Source: Gryllus longicercus
Taxonomy: Eukaryota; Arthropoda; Insecta; Orthoptera; Gryllidae
Assembly (NCBI GenBank): GCA_038098605.1
Contig: JAZDUA010000269.1
Location: 1,280,001 to 1,344,000 of the forward strand
Reading direction: 5' to 3'
Length of the DNA stretch: 64,000 nt
Shown here one piece after another: positions 11,086 through 22,215 of this stretch. Made by a program: the position numbers and the translations under genes. The notes under the pieces were generated by a model. That model did no database searches, was not told where the DNA came from, and worked only from the letters and a program-made list of their open reading frames with translations. Positions within the stretch are counted from its first letter, which is position 1, and every line of letters starts with the position of its first letter.

Positions 11086-12523
11086 GGCTCCAACCTATGA
11101 TAAACGAAAATACGATAAACGTAAAAACGATATCGTAAATACTATAAACCTAGTAGTCCACGACAACCTGGCCTCTTTAAATGACTTCCCAACTAGAATC
11201 AAAAACATATTCCCTATCGCAGCTTTCTTTAATGTTTTCCATTAATTTGCTCGAAGTAGGGGCTCTTCTAGTTTCCTACGCCATGAGTGATATAGTTTAG
11301 TATAAGTTATAATGTAAGTCATCACATCACATGTAAGGAGTGGAAAACATTGGAAATTTTACTCAACATCACGAACGTGTCAGATACATTACTTTTGCAC
11401 AACGAACATGTCACGCTCGTCTTATTCGTTATAGAATAACCCACAAATGAAGGAAAACATTCAGTTTTGTGGAAAAGAATATGCTACTATGACATGATAA
11501 AGCGTTCACGGTTCTTACAAAATGTGAATAATTGAAAACTGACGATAGGTAGGCAGTTTAATTGAACGTTTTGTTTTTTAGTTTACAGGTGATGTATGCA
11601 AATAATGTCACGGCTAAAAAAGCGCAATTTATTGAGGCAATCTTATTTGCAGTTCCAAAATAATTTTAAAATAACTGATTTTTAAATAAGCTGATGATTC
11701 TTGATTGAATGTCTCAAAAGCAATGGTAGATTACTTTAATGTTTGTTGTGTTTATTTGTATGTTGTTTATTACTTTCGTACTGTTGTATTTCATTTTTGT
11801 ACTGTAAAATTTTGATTTTTAATAATGTAAAATAAAACAGATGGAATGAATATTTCTAATATTTAGAACCCATTACAGTAATATCTGGTTTACTCTTTGT
11901 TAATTTGAAATACATCAATGACATATTTCAAAACTATGTCCTTCTGGCATTGTTACTTTAGTGTATACAATCTTCGGAAAATAGAACTTTCCAGCTATGA
12001 TTTTATGACATTATTTTTAATGAGCTGAATGCGAGCAGACCTTATTTAAAGATTTAGTATTGTTTTAGATTAATGTTATCAGGTCTACTTTCTTTCTCTG
12101 TTATTTTTATCCATCCATTATGTTATTATACATCCTATTCCTTACTGAGTTTCTTTAATTGTTAACCATTAAAATTACAGTTTTCGTCAAATTATTGTTT
12201 TCTCTACCACCATGAAGTTATTTCTTCTGTATGTGCAAATTGTATCTCTTCCATATTTACTTTCTTATGGTTGTAATTAAATACTTCTAACGATGTTGCT
12301 CTTCCTTCTTTTCATTCATTTAAACCCCGCAACTCTAAATGAACTTGTTTACTTCCTATATCATGTATTCTTCTAATAAATCTTATATTGTTTTTCTCAT
12401 ATTCTTAATTGACACGCCCTCTCTTTTCGCTTCTGGACTGAGTTGGAACATCACAACTCCTGTGTTCCAGCTTCTACAATTTCCTTAACGTCAAACCTGA
12501 GTTCTTCCTCTCAATGCTCTATA
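11086..12523. other. AT-rich intergenic DNA, nothing recognised
   Basis: About 1.4 kb of AT-rich DNA with pyrimidine-rich stretches on the plus strand near 12080-12500. I see no gene, RNA or repeat. Confidence 0.45.
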
Positions 12524-12960
12524 GGCCCATTCACAATGAAAACATAAACATAAGCCTGGCGTTAACACAAAAGTTAGGACTACGTTCACAAGCGGACTCA
12601 TTCACAACGCGTTCGCATAAGCATAATACGTAAGACGTTAACTTAAAAGCTTGCAAGCTTCTGTGCTTATGCTTACATAAGACATAAGAAATAAACCCAT
12701 CACAGTATGTTAACTCAAAACCGAGAATCGAAAGAGGAGCAAAATCGATAGACGAACTAATGTCATATGGGTCATGGACAGGTCGATACCTAGAAATCGA
12801 TTCTGACATGCAACCAATAGTAAACTACAATGTCTTATAGGCAATAGAAACTCTCCTTTTGCTTTCGTTTATGGTAGACAATGTGAATACTTCAGTCTAT
12901 CACTTATGTTAATGTTTACGTCTATGCGTTATGCTTATGTTTACGTTTGCATTGTTGACG
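12524..12960. mobile_element. MITE-like element with short inverted ends
   Basis: The left end (12531-12555, CACAATGAAAACATAAACAT...) and the reverse complement of the right end (12933-12960) share CAATG, AAAC, TAAACATAAGC with few mismatches over about 25 bp. Length is about 435 bp and no transposase is visible. The interior contains further near-inverted words (GCTTATGC, ACGTAAGAC). Target duplication is unclear, so the superfamily is not assigned. Confidence 0.5.
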
Positions 12961-12989
12961 GCACGTGTGTATCTCTGCAAGGACGTTAA

Positions 12990-13330
12990 CAATGCAAATC
13001 TTTACAATGAGTAACAGACGTTAACAATGCCTCCTCTTGCCCTTCGTGTCTTCCCTTCGCCCTTCGTTGAACGGATCCGTCCCCACGGCTGGCGCGCGGA
13101 TTCCCGTAAGGGAGGTGCGGCCCAAATACGGCGGCGGCCGCCGTGAGAATGGGCGGGCAGTTCGCGTAAATCTCGCCGGCGACAAATGTTCCTCCCGGGC
13201 ACTCCCCTCTCGCGCGGGAATCCTCGACGGCCATCTCGGCGGCGCTGCACGAAAAACCCTCGTGCGGCGTGCGCGTCATCTGTTTCCCCTGCGGAGTTGT
13301 GGAGAAACGAACAGTGTGATAGGGAGTGGT
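12990..13330. other. CpG-rich island under a 207-codon minus frame
   Basis: CpG-rich block. A minus-strand frame of 207 codons (12986-13609) runs through it into AT-rich DNA, and shorter frames run on the other strand. The translation has no recognisable domain and changes composition sharply at the island edge, so it is more likely fortuitous than a gene. Confidence 0.4.
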
Positions 13331-13555
13331 GAAAAGGTACCCCACGCCAGTGAAAAGGAAATAAATTAGTTTACGGAAAGATGGGGAAAAAATATGCTTG
13401 AAGCGAAGGAACAGTAAAAGGGGGGAAATATTCTTGTCACCTAGATACTCTTGTAAGAAATAACATGAACTGAAACTTTTTTTGTTATTTAAAGTCGCAT
13501 GAACATCTTGGTCATTAGCCACTGCTATTGCATTGAACGGTAAGGGAACTGTGAA

Positions 13556-13696
13556 GATGACATCATGTGGTGATGGTAGGGGCGAAAGAACGAACACAAA
13601 TACATCCATGCCCGAGGCGGGACTTGAATCCGCGATCCTTCGGTCCGAGATCGCTTACGGCACTACTGCCTTAACGATCTCGGCCATTCGGACCGG
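13556..13696 (-). repeat. tRNA-Ser-like SINE (family S3), copy 1
   Basis: Read on the minus strand, TGGCCGAGATCGTTAAGG resembles the A box of serine/leucine tRNAs and GGATTCAAGTCC resembles the B box, followed by CGCCTCGGGCATGGATGTAT and a short ATC/GTG-rich tail. A second copy is at 21060-21187. The 9-bp pair CCGAGATCG/CGATCTCGG is intact in both copies. Confidence 0.7.
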
Positions 13697-14630
13697 AAAA
13701 CTTATATTTGTCACTGCAACCGATTAAAACCCATGGAAATATACTCTTTTTTGCATTAATTCGCTTACTTCGAACAAATAAAAAAAATGCTATTTTAAAG
13801 GATATATGTGTTATGGAAGTTTTTGAAGCCAATGAAGTCTGCTTGTTTCGTCATCTAGGTCTCTCTCTGTCAGGGACAATGTTGTCGTTTCCAGTGGTTT
13901 CCTGATAGATTTTAATGGATTTTGGAATATTTCATTGGCGAAAAAAATTCTGCCGCCAATAACGGAAAATTTATCGGACTTTACGCAATTATGGAGGATT
14001 ACTGAAGGAATTAATGAAAATGCGAAAATTACAATATTGTTGATGCTGCTACATTCGAATGCAGAAGCTGAGTTTTCGGCCTGATGTACATATAAAACCG
14101 AAACTGAATTAGAATTAAGTCGCCAAGATTAATGCTATAATGAACACATATTTTGGTCTACAAGGAAGTGGTTAACGTTGACTTAATTACACCTTCAGAA
14201 GATGGGCCTAAAATTAATGGTTTCGACTGCTGTTTTTCAATTCTGAATATACATGACTAGTTATTTTAATTCAAAAACGTACATCATGTGATAATGTATA
14301 CAATGGTACATTACATATTTAATATAATGTTACACCCTTCAAACAAACTTAGCAATCTTAACAAAATTTCTAATAATTCTAGTCGGAAAAGGGTTTTGTT
14401 TAGCGGATTTTTAGCGGTCACGTGAAAGCCATAGAGCGGAGAAATTCGTATACGAAACGGCAACTCTGGTCAGGACACTTACAATAGTTAGATCTCAACC
14501 AAGTCTTGATTTTTACTTCGTTTTTTTATTTTCCCCTCAAACTGCATTTTTACGACTTCGAGTTCTCTTTTAGCTTCAGAGAAGCAAGTGTACGCAGGGA
14601 ACGTACCGCATTTCAATCCTGTGAAACCCT
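13697..14630. other. AT-rich intergenic DNA
   Basis: No recognised feature. A 65-codon plus frame at 13708-13905 is unassigned. Confidence 0.4.
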
Positions 14631-14634
14631 GTGA

Positions 14635-14880
14635 TGTGGCCGCCGCGTAGCCTTCATTGCCTTACCCCTCAAAACGGCGAGAAAAATGCCCCTTCCCGAG
14701 TATTGTGGTCGACGTGGCACTTGCTGCACGACGGACGACTGCCACGCGCGTATTCCGCAGGCGTTGCGAGGCGGCGCGAGGCGGCGTGACACGCGGTGCT
14801 GCCCTTCTAAGAAGCAACGTCGACGGCGTCGACACCGCAGCCGCCTCCACCGCCACCGTACAGTGACCAGATGACGAACG
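14635..14880. other. Small CpG-rich island
   Basis: About 245 bp of CpG-rich DNA with GTCGACG words at 14820-14835. Four overlapping frames are open on both strands. It ends directly at an AT microsatellite. Confidence 0.5.
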
Positions 14881-14893
14881 ATACTCACGCGCG

Positions 14894-14896
<3 letters not shown>

Positions 14897-14952
<56 letters not shown>
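14897..14952. repeat. (AT)n microsatellite
   Basis: About 55 bp of uninterrupted AT dinucleotides immediately after a CpG island. Self-complementary, so able to form a hairpin. Confidence 0.95.
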
Positions 14953-14957
<5 letters not shown>

Positions 14958-15764
14958 TTTAAAAATGGTGGAAAACCTAACACCAAACATCAGGTAAAAT
15001 TTTCGAGATTAATAGTGAGATAAATGTTACGCTAAATAGACAGGCACAATTTTCTTTTTTTAAATTGTCAGACCCAAACACTTGATACATGTCTCTAAGT
15101 ATGTCGTCGCGCTGAATTCGGATGTAAAGCCAGAATTGCGTCATCATCCTCCAGTTTTTTTATGTGTCGAAAAAACACTGAGGAACGTGGGTCCATTCAT
15201 TGGGTGTGACAACAACCCCTGCAAAAAAAAAAAAATATCAATCAATGTCACGGTGGTTTTTCGCGTTTGAAAAAACTGGAGTGTGGTGGCGCAATTTTGA
15301 CTTCAGATTCGGATTCAGTGCGGCGACTTTCGTAGAGAAACACTTGTCACGTCTGTGGGCCTGGCGACGTTTTTTTCATTTTATGTGCCTGTGTTAATAA
15401 TGACAAGTGATCAGTATTCTTTATATTTATTTTTAACAACAAATTAGTACAATTTGTAATTCCAATCAGGGGCCATTAGTTTTTCGAAGATAAATGAAAA
15501 ATATGAAAGAATTTCTGTATGAAACTATCCAAAAGGTTCTCTGTAAAACGGTGTGAAAAGCAGTGTTTCTAAAATACTTAATTTCTTCTAAAATTCAAGG
15601 GAACATCGTATAGAAAGATTGCTCAAAGTGACACGCTAACATCTTTGTTATTAAAATAAACGCTGGAAGCAAACATATGCTTTAAAAACTGTCAATGTAA
15701 AAAGAGAATATTGATTTGTTATTTTTTTATTTTTGAACAAATTGCGCGTTTTAATTCTTTTAGT
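14953..15764. other. AT-rich intergenic DNA
   Basis: Contains a 13-base A run near 15222-15234 and short unassigned frames. No gene recognised. Confidence 0.4.
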
Positions 15765-15960
15765 CGCATGCAATCGTTGCTTCCCTAGCAGTCGTAGGCA
15801 ACACGGTCAGCGGTTGCCGCCCAGCAGGCTCTGCCGTCGCGAAAGGCCGAGAAGGGCGAGACGCGCGCTGCTCGTCATCTTTCATTCATCCGTCGCCTCC
15901 GCCAGCGCCGCCCCTGGATTTCACACCGCAGCGGCGGCGCTCTGAGAAATCGCGTCACGT
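15765..15960. other. Small CpG-rich island
   Basis: GC-rich patch with CCGCC and GCGGC words. Frames of about 70 codons are open on both strands. No domain recognised. Confidence 0.45.
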
Positions 15961-18180
15961 ACGCCCTCATACACTCGTGCGCTTGAGTGCATACGTAAGG
16001 ACGTATGTACATTCTTGTATATATTACATGCGTGAACAATGTCATACGTTTGTTAAGACACTCGTTTTGGCATACAATTCGTAGCATAACACATGTGCAT
16101 TTTTGCATATGCAGACTTTACATATTTATAATCGTATTTCATTCAGTATATTATTTTTTTATCTTTTAAAAGTATGTATACTGATTATATTTTAAGTTTT
16201 TCCTCTACCATCAACCTATAATTTCTTTTGCATTTTCTTACATATTACTGTTTCACATATTTTGGTCAAATATTAGTTTTGCTTCAGATATTTAACGGCA
16301 AAAAAGCAAATACACTAATTTATTTTCGAATTTTTAAATTTAATAATAGATAGAACTACAAACACTGTTTTCATGGAAATGTTAGGCTTAAATAATATAC
16401 GATTAAAATATATTTAATGAAAAGAGATTAATAAAATTATGTATCTGAAGATAACAAATAACCTTAGACATATGTTCATGTTTATGAAACAATTTTTCAA
16501 AAAACAAAATTAATGTATAGAAGCGTAAATATTTACACGATTCATTCCCGTAATCATAGTTTTGTAGTTGGGTTTGAAGTTTACATTTATTGTGGCCTAC
16601 ATATTATTAAATGAAATTATGTTGATGTCATGTTGTATAATACGTACGTTTTACGCGTGCCCGCTTGCCCATTCATTTTGTAGTACCTAATTAAGAAGTA
16701 AAAACTTAGACGTAAGTTAACTAAAGATATCTACATTTTTTCAAATCAAAGAATAATCCAGGTTTATATCATTCAATTTTGCATCGTTTCGTGTCTTCGT
16801 ATAAGTTGTCTGAAGAAGTTTCTGTGGATACTGATAATGTTGGTCATGTTGCTAGAAATACTCTCGTTTTCCGTCCTCGTACAGTAAATATTCTCTACGT
16901 CCCTACTTGTCTAATCATTCGATTCCAAATATTCTTCTAAGTTCCTAGAATGAGGCGTTTTATTCTGCCCAGGGCAGCAGTGCTCAAGACGTGTCCTGGA
17001 AAGGCGACCTCTTGGAGTCAGGCTAGTCACATCCGATCAACGCAATTCTCGAAATACCAGACCGTTTTGGGCATCAGGAAAGAACCGGCATGTTGAAAAC
17101 AATGAACGCCGTGCTGCGAACAGTGGTTTTATTAACGTGGATGTATTTAGATAATTAAAATGTTATGGTAAATATTTTGGTCCTAACGTACTTCACTAAG
17201 AAACCGTCAAATAGGATTGGATATATTTCCATAAAAGTTTAATACAATAATGAAATAGAATAAAATATATTATCTTTATTATTAGAGGACGTAAGCGAAT
17301 ATTATTTACAGTTACTAATTTAAGGCGAAAATAAATTGCCGTCTTCTTCTCAATTAGAAGAACTAATGTTTCTATTGTCACTTTGCTTACTAATGGTTCG
17401 TTTCTGCAGAGCAGTTTCCTGACATTTTTTCTTCTACTCGTATAATGTCCAGAAAGTTGGAGTTCAGTGAGTCAAAGTTTTTAAGATTGTTATTAGTATA
17501 GCCAAAGAAAAGCTGCTTTTCAGAGACGTACGAAGAGAAATGAACATTTAAGAAATAATGGAATTGGGGAAAGAACGACATCTCTGTATCACTCGCGGCT
17601 CAGCGAAGACGTCCGAATTTAGGCTAAGAGAAACTTCGATCGCCAGCCAGTCGTCAGAAGTGCAGTGCACTCACTGTTCACAAATATCGCCAACGACCTC
17701 CCGCATTCATAACAGCGATTTGAGATTGGAAAGATTCATACATTTTCGGTGGTATACACACTGAACGAAATCGAAAAATGACCACCACTTTCCAAGGAAA
17801 TATATGCTTCCGAGGCCACAATGGCAGAGGATTTTTTTATTGATAATATTGTGAAGAACAGGTTGCTGGTGTATTTTTCCGATTGAAACGACTTACATTG
17901 TGTTTATGGTACTACAAATGCGAAAATTATTTAGAAAACTAATTTTCGGTCATTTTGTATTGCACTAGTGGTATTATGCCTTTACGCTACGGCACATACT
18001 TGTCTTTTTTTTGTATTTCAACTTTTCAAAAACTTTTCCTCTAATTTTAGATTTCAAATGTAAATGAAACATGGGTATAGTGTTAGGCCTACATTAAAAG
18101 TACTTTTAAGAACTATACATAGTAGGCTATAATTTATGATTTTTAACACTTCTTTGCATTCAAGTTTCTAAGTTTAGTGT
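15961..18180. other. AT-rich intergenic DNA, nothing recognised
   Basis: About 2.2 kb of AT-rich sequence. No repeat copy, tRNA or coding domain was identified on either strand. Confidence 0.45.
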
Positions 18181-18664
18181 CTTTTATCATCAGATCTCAG
18201 CCTGTGAAGGATGTGCTTTCCAGGCCTTTCGTGGGGTTTGTTAGTGAAAACCACCCCCAGGAAGCGACTGTACTTCACAGGCCCAGCGGGACGCTTTTCC
18301 GATAGGAGGCACATGGAGATAAGGACTCCCCCGTGAACATGTGCGGAATCAAACGAATTCGTTTTTCATACAGTGCCCCAAAATGATATTAGTTCTGTGA
18401 ATTTATTTTCTTTCGTTTAAGAAATAGCGTTTTAGTGAAACGTTTTTTCAAAATTGAATGTTACCCCACGCAGCGTGATCTGCTTAACTTTTTTGTTTTT
18501 TATTTTTATTGACGAAGAAAAAATTATAGTTTAATGTTACTGTTAATATGTATTTAAAGGATTTCTCACGCATCTCATAATTTAAAAATTAAGCGCTATT
18601 ACAATCGGATGGGTGGATGGCGGGGAGGAATTCGCACTTGGGGTCTTGAGTTTGGTTTTTCGGA
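18181..18664. other. Unassigned GC-intermediate segment then AT-rich DNA
   Basis: The first 170 bp (to about 18350) are GC-richer than the surroundings and resemble old interspersed-repeat sequence, but I have no second copy here to prove it. Confidence 0.25.
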
Positions 18665-19020
18665 ATGAGAAAAAATTGGCAGGTAGAGTGAGGTGCCACG
18701 CCCCCGGGGGGAGGCGGGCCTCCCTGCCGCTCCGCGCCTGGCGTCGCCGCAGCCGTTGGCGTAGGTCGAACGGCGCCGTTGGCTCGGGCGCGGGGGCGGA
18801 GGGGCGGGGGCGGGGGCGGGACTTCGAGGGCGGCCGCCGCGCGCGCCCCGCCCACCGCGTTCGGGGAGGGCGGCGCCCCGCGCGCCATTGGCCGTCGCCC
18901 TTGGCAACCCCTCCGCCGCGCCCTCTGGCACCCCCGCGCGCGCGCCCGCCCCAACGACCGCCTGCCCCCACGACGCGCGGCGCTGCGCCGAGGGCGGCCG
19001 TTGCAGCTGCTTCCACCCAT
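18665..19020. other. CpG-rich island with G-quadruplex-type runs
   Basis: Strongly CpG-rich. At 18792-18820 the plus strand has runs of 4-5 G separated by 1-3 bases. Long Arg/Ala/Pro frames are open on both strands and merge into the pyrimidine tract downstream, so frames of up to 318 codons here are artefacts of composition. Confidence 0.6.
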
Positions 19021-19024
19021 TTCG

Positions 19025-19410
19025 CCCTTTCTTTCTCTCTTCCTCTTTTCTTTCTCTTTCTCTGTATCTCTCTTTCTGTTTCTCTCTTTCTTTCATTCTT
19101 TCTTTCTCTTTCTTTCTTTCTCTTTCTTTCTTTCTCTTTCTTTCTCTCTTTCTTTCTTTCTTTCTCTCGTTCTTTCTCTCTTTCTTTCTCTCTCTTTCTC
19201 TTTCTTTCTCTTTCTTTCTCTTTCTCTCTCTTTCTCATTCTTTCTCATTCTTTCTCTCTCTTTCTCTTTCTTTCTTTCTCTCTCTCTTTCTCATTCTTTC
19301 TCATTCTTTCTCTCTCTTTCTCTTTCTTTCTTTCTCTCTCTCTTTCTCTTTCTTTCTTTCTTTCTCTCTCTTTCTCTTTCTTTCTTTCTCTCTTTCTCTC
19401 TCTCTTTCTT
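19025..19410. repeat. Polypyrimidine tract (CTTT/CTCT)n
   Basis: About 385 bp almost entirely of C and T on the plus strand, built from TTTC, TTTCTC and TTTCTCTC units with local higher-order duplication (for example two similar blocks around 19230-19250 and 19290-19310). Translates as Phe/Leu/Ser on plus and Arg/Lys/Glu on minus. Confidence 0.95.
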
Positions 19411-19690
19411 CACTTCCCTAGTTTCTGCTTCACTTCTTCGTATAGCGCGATTTTACATAGCTTCCTCTCAACGCCCCCGTCTTCACGATGGAATAGATTT
19501 AGATTTATGAAGGATTATTTAGATTTATTTAGGCAAGAAAACCAGAAAAAACTGTATGTGACTTATTAGGGAGAAGATCATCTGCGTACGTTTTCTTGAG
19601 TTCCAGAAAAATAAAATTTAAAAGAAACGCGAGATTAGCGATAGTTGAAAAACTGTACATTTGCGTTCCCGATATATATTTATTTATTTA

Positions 19691-20632
19691 TTTTTCATAA
19701 TCTCTTTCTTACATTCGTTATGAAATAGACTAAGAAATTGTTCCAACTTCAATCCATTGTCTTGATTTGTCTTATTTGGATACACTACCTTTTCCTTTAC
19801 GTTTGGGAGCGTGTTTAGGTATTTAATTTCCTTTCGCCAGTATAAGAAGAAGCGACATTGATTGAAGGTCGAAGCCTTTTAATTATGGCGGTCCTACTTC
19901 ATAGAATCTGTTCTGAAATCTGTTTGTAATTTCCATTGACGATCTCTTGGTAATTTCTCTTGAGCTCTTAACTGATAACTTTAAATTCATGCGACAAACA
20001 ACACGAGGAGCGTATTTTTATTTCATTGCATTCCGATGGAACTAAGAGAAGTGTATTTTTTCACCAGTTTCAGATACCATGCGTCATCCAGCGGCATGAC
20101 CGAGAAAGACGCGAAATGCCATGACTGACACCATTGTGAATACGGGCCCTGAGGGGTAGGTATATAAAAATAGCACTATATCTGCCTTTTCTCCCCTGAT
20201 GACATCTTTTATTTCTCTCTTAATTTTTATTTTTCATAATATCTTTTTTACAGTCGATATAAAATAGGTTGAGAACTTGTTCCAGCTTCAATCCATAGTT
20301 GTCTTGTTTAGCCTCATTTGGATACACTACCTTTTCCTTTACGTTTGGGGGCGTGTTAACGTATTTACTTTCCTTTCTATTGAGAATAAACGAGGTTGAT
20401 AGGAGGTTGCTAAAATATAATTTTGTAAAACACCTTTTAATTATGTGTCATACTTCATAGAATTTGTTATGAAATGTTTGTAATTTCCATTGACGATATC
20501 TTGGTAATTTATTTTGAGCTCTCAATGTTAATTTTTCATTCATACAAAGAACAACACGAGGAGCTTCTTTTTATTTCATTGTATTCCGATGGATCTAAGA
20601 GAAGAATATTTTTTCACTACTGTTTCAGATAT
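19691..20632 (+). repeat. Direct duplication of a roughly 400-bp segment
   Basis: Segments 19691-20077 and 20230-20632 align through their length: TTTTTCATAAT, CTTCAATCCAT, TTGGATACACTACCTTTTCC, a following TTTACGTTTGGG, CATTGACGAT, AACAACACGAGGAGC and ATTCCGATGGA occur in the same order in both. Identity by eye is about 80 percent with several indels. The 150-bp spacer contains a GTGAATACGGGCCC word like a transposon end. No coding frame is preserved between copies. Confidence 0.8.
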
Positions 20633-21059
20633 AACTATGAAATAAAACAAAATTGGGAACTAAAGTGAGATATCCATGAGCTAAATGTTCTGTATTAAAT
20701 AGAAATGAAATTCATTAGTTCACATCCAGTTATGTCTAGCCTAGAAACTGTTTACCGTTTATTTGAGAAGCATCCTTGAAAGATTGCTTCTTTACAATAT
20801 ATTTACGATTTTTTTTGCAGTTTGTAATACCTTTGGATCGCAATTTTAGTGGAACTTCCTTGAAGTTGATTTTCCTTCTGAGTTCCAGCATATTGATTTC
20901 GAGTTCTGAGAAATGAACCCAAGTATTTGAAAGAATTTCAATTTGGCAGCCTTTCAATACACTCTAATCTATTTTTTTTAGTAGCCAACTCCACGTACCA
21001 TTAAGGGCAAGGGCCTCGACCTTGAGCCGGGAATTATTAATACTTCTTTCATGAAGTTG
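20633..21059. other. AT-rich intergenic DNA
   Basis: A 73-codon minus frame at 20736-20957 is unassigned. The GC-richer patch at 21000-21040 may belong to the SINE that follows. Confidence 0.35.
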
Positions 21060-21187
21060 ATGCAATGATGATTGGTGAGACGATCACAAATACATCCATG
21101 CCCGAGGCGGGATTCGAAACCGCGATCCTTCGATCCGAGATCGCCACGACACTACTGCCTTAGCGATCTCGGCAATGCTACCCGCGT
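21060..21187 (-). repeat. tRNA-Ser-like SINE (family S3), copy 2
   Basis: Minus-strand copy of the element at 13556-13696. The B box here is a better match (GGTTTCGAATCC), and the block CGCCTCGGGCATGGATGTAT followed by TTGTGATCG is shared. Tail is ATC/GTT-rich (about 21060-21080). tRNA-derived and not a functional tRNA, because there is no acceptor-stem pairing. Confidence 0.7.
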
Positions 21188-21849
21188 TGGCCTTCAGTTT
21201 ATTAGTAAAAGGTAAAAATTGAAATATGATCGCCTTGATTATGACAACATTCTTTTTACCAAAACATTAGATTTACTGGAAGGAACTTCGCGCTGAAAAT
21301 TTGAAATATACAAGATTGACATGCCACCAGTTTGCATACGTCTATTATTGTTGTCATCGGTTGTTAGTAAGATGTGAATGAAATTTGAGGCACATTTCAC
21401 CAATTTGAATTCTTCTTTTATATGAATAGGTTCAGTAATGTTTTGCTATTTTCATTTTTTTTCTGAAAATGTCAACGAAGAACAGCCTCAACATTTTGAT
21501 TCCGGAAATGGCTGATAAATTGATTTTTTTCGTGTCCTTTATGAGAACATGAAATTTTAAAGATTGACATAGAAAATACAAAATTTTGTTTAAAGATTAA
21601 TTTTCACGGAAAATTCAAATTCAAGTTCAAATCAATGTAACGAATTCAAAGAAACGTAGCACATCTTTTTTGACTTGAATGTGATTAAAAATAATTAAAA
21701 AAATAATTAATTATTAAAATAGCTTATTAGACATACAACAAAATAGTGATCTGTTGCAGCAAAAACACAACTTTTCGCAGTTAACACATTAACAGCTCAG
21801 CGATACATTAAAAATATAAAGTAAAAATTATTTACATGGTGTTCGAAGT
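21188..21849. other. AT-rich intergenic DNA
   Basis: No gene, RNA or repeat recognised. Confidence 0.4.
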
Positions 21850-22215
21850 CAGTTCTGTATATCCGTGGATTAAATTCGCTGACTAGCAGAACTGAGAGTG
21901 TTTCGAAATCCTAGAAGGATGGACCACATGAAACGAGAGATCACATCAACACGAAGGCCTAAGTGAGAAGATCTAGTTCGTAAAGGAAGGTTTGCGCGCT
22001 GTCTGTGACCGTCCTGGCTCCGGTCTTCCGTCCACATGGAATTGAAACGCACGATCACTTTAAATGAATAGACTCTCGAATTTTTACCCATGTAGGGGAT
22101 GGCCTCAACCCCATTACACAGCTAAGGTCGAATATTCGCGACCGTCAGAATTCGAAGCCGGGACCTCTCAATCTACACAGATACAGTGCAACAGCAACCG
22201 TGTTGCATCTCTTAA
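21850..22215 (-). repeat. Possible tRNA-derived SINE
   Basis: A GC-intermediate block in AT-rich DNA. On the minus strand a B-box-like GGCTTCGAATTCTGACGG lies at about 22146-22163. There is no second copy in the window, so this rests only on the B-box-like word and base composition. Confidence 0.3.

Noticed and set aside
12986..13609. 207-codon minus-strand frame
   Set aside because: Composition changes abruptly at the island edge and I recognise no family. Kept only as a note.
13591..13696. Functional tRNA-Ser gene (minus)
   Set aside because: Lacks a paired acceptor stem and a plausible anticodon arm, and a second diverged copy with the same downstream tail shows it is a SINE.
18582..19569. 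Frames of up to 318 codons on both strands
   Set aside because: They are translations of a CpG island joined to a polypyrimidine tract (Ser/Phe/Leu on plus, Arg/Lys/Glu on minus). No domain, and the opposite strand is equally open.
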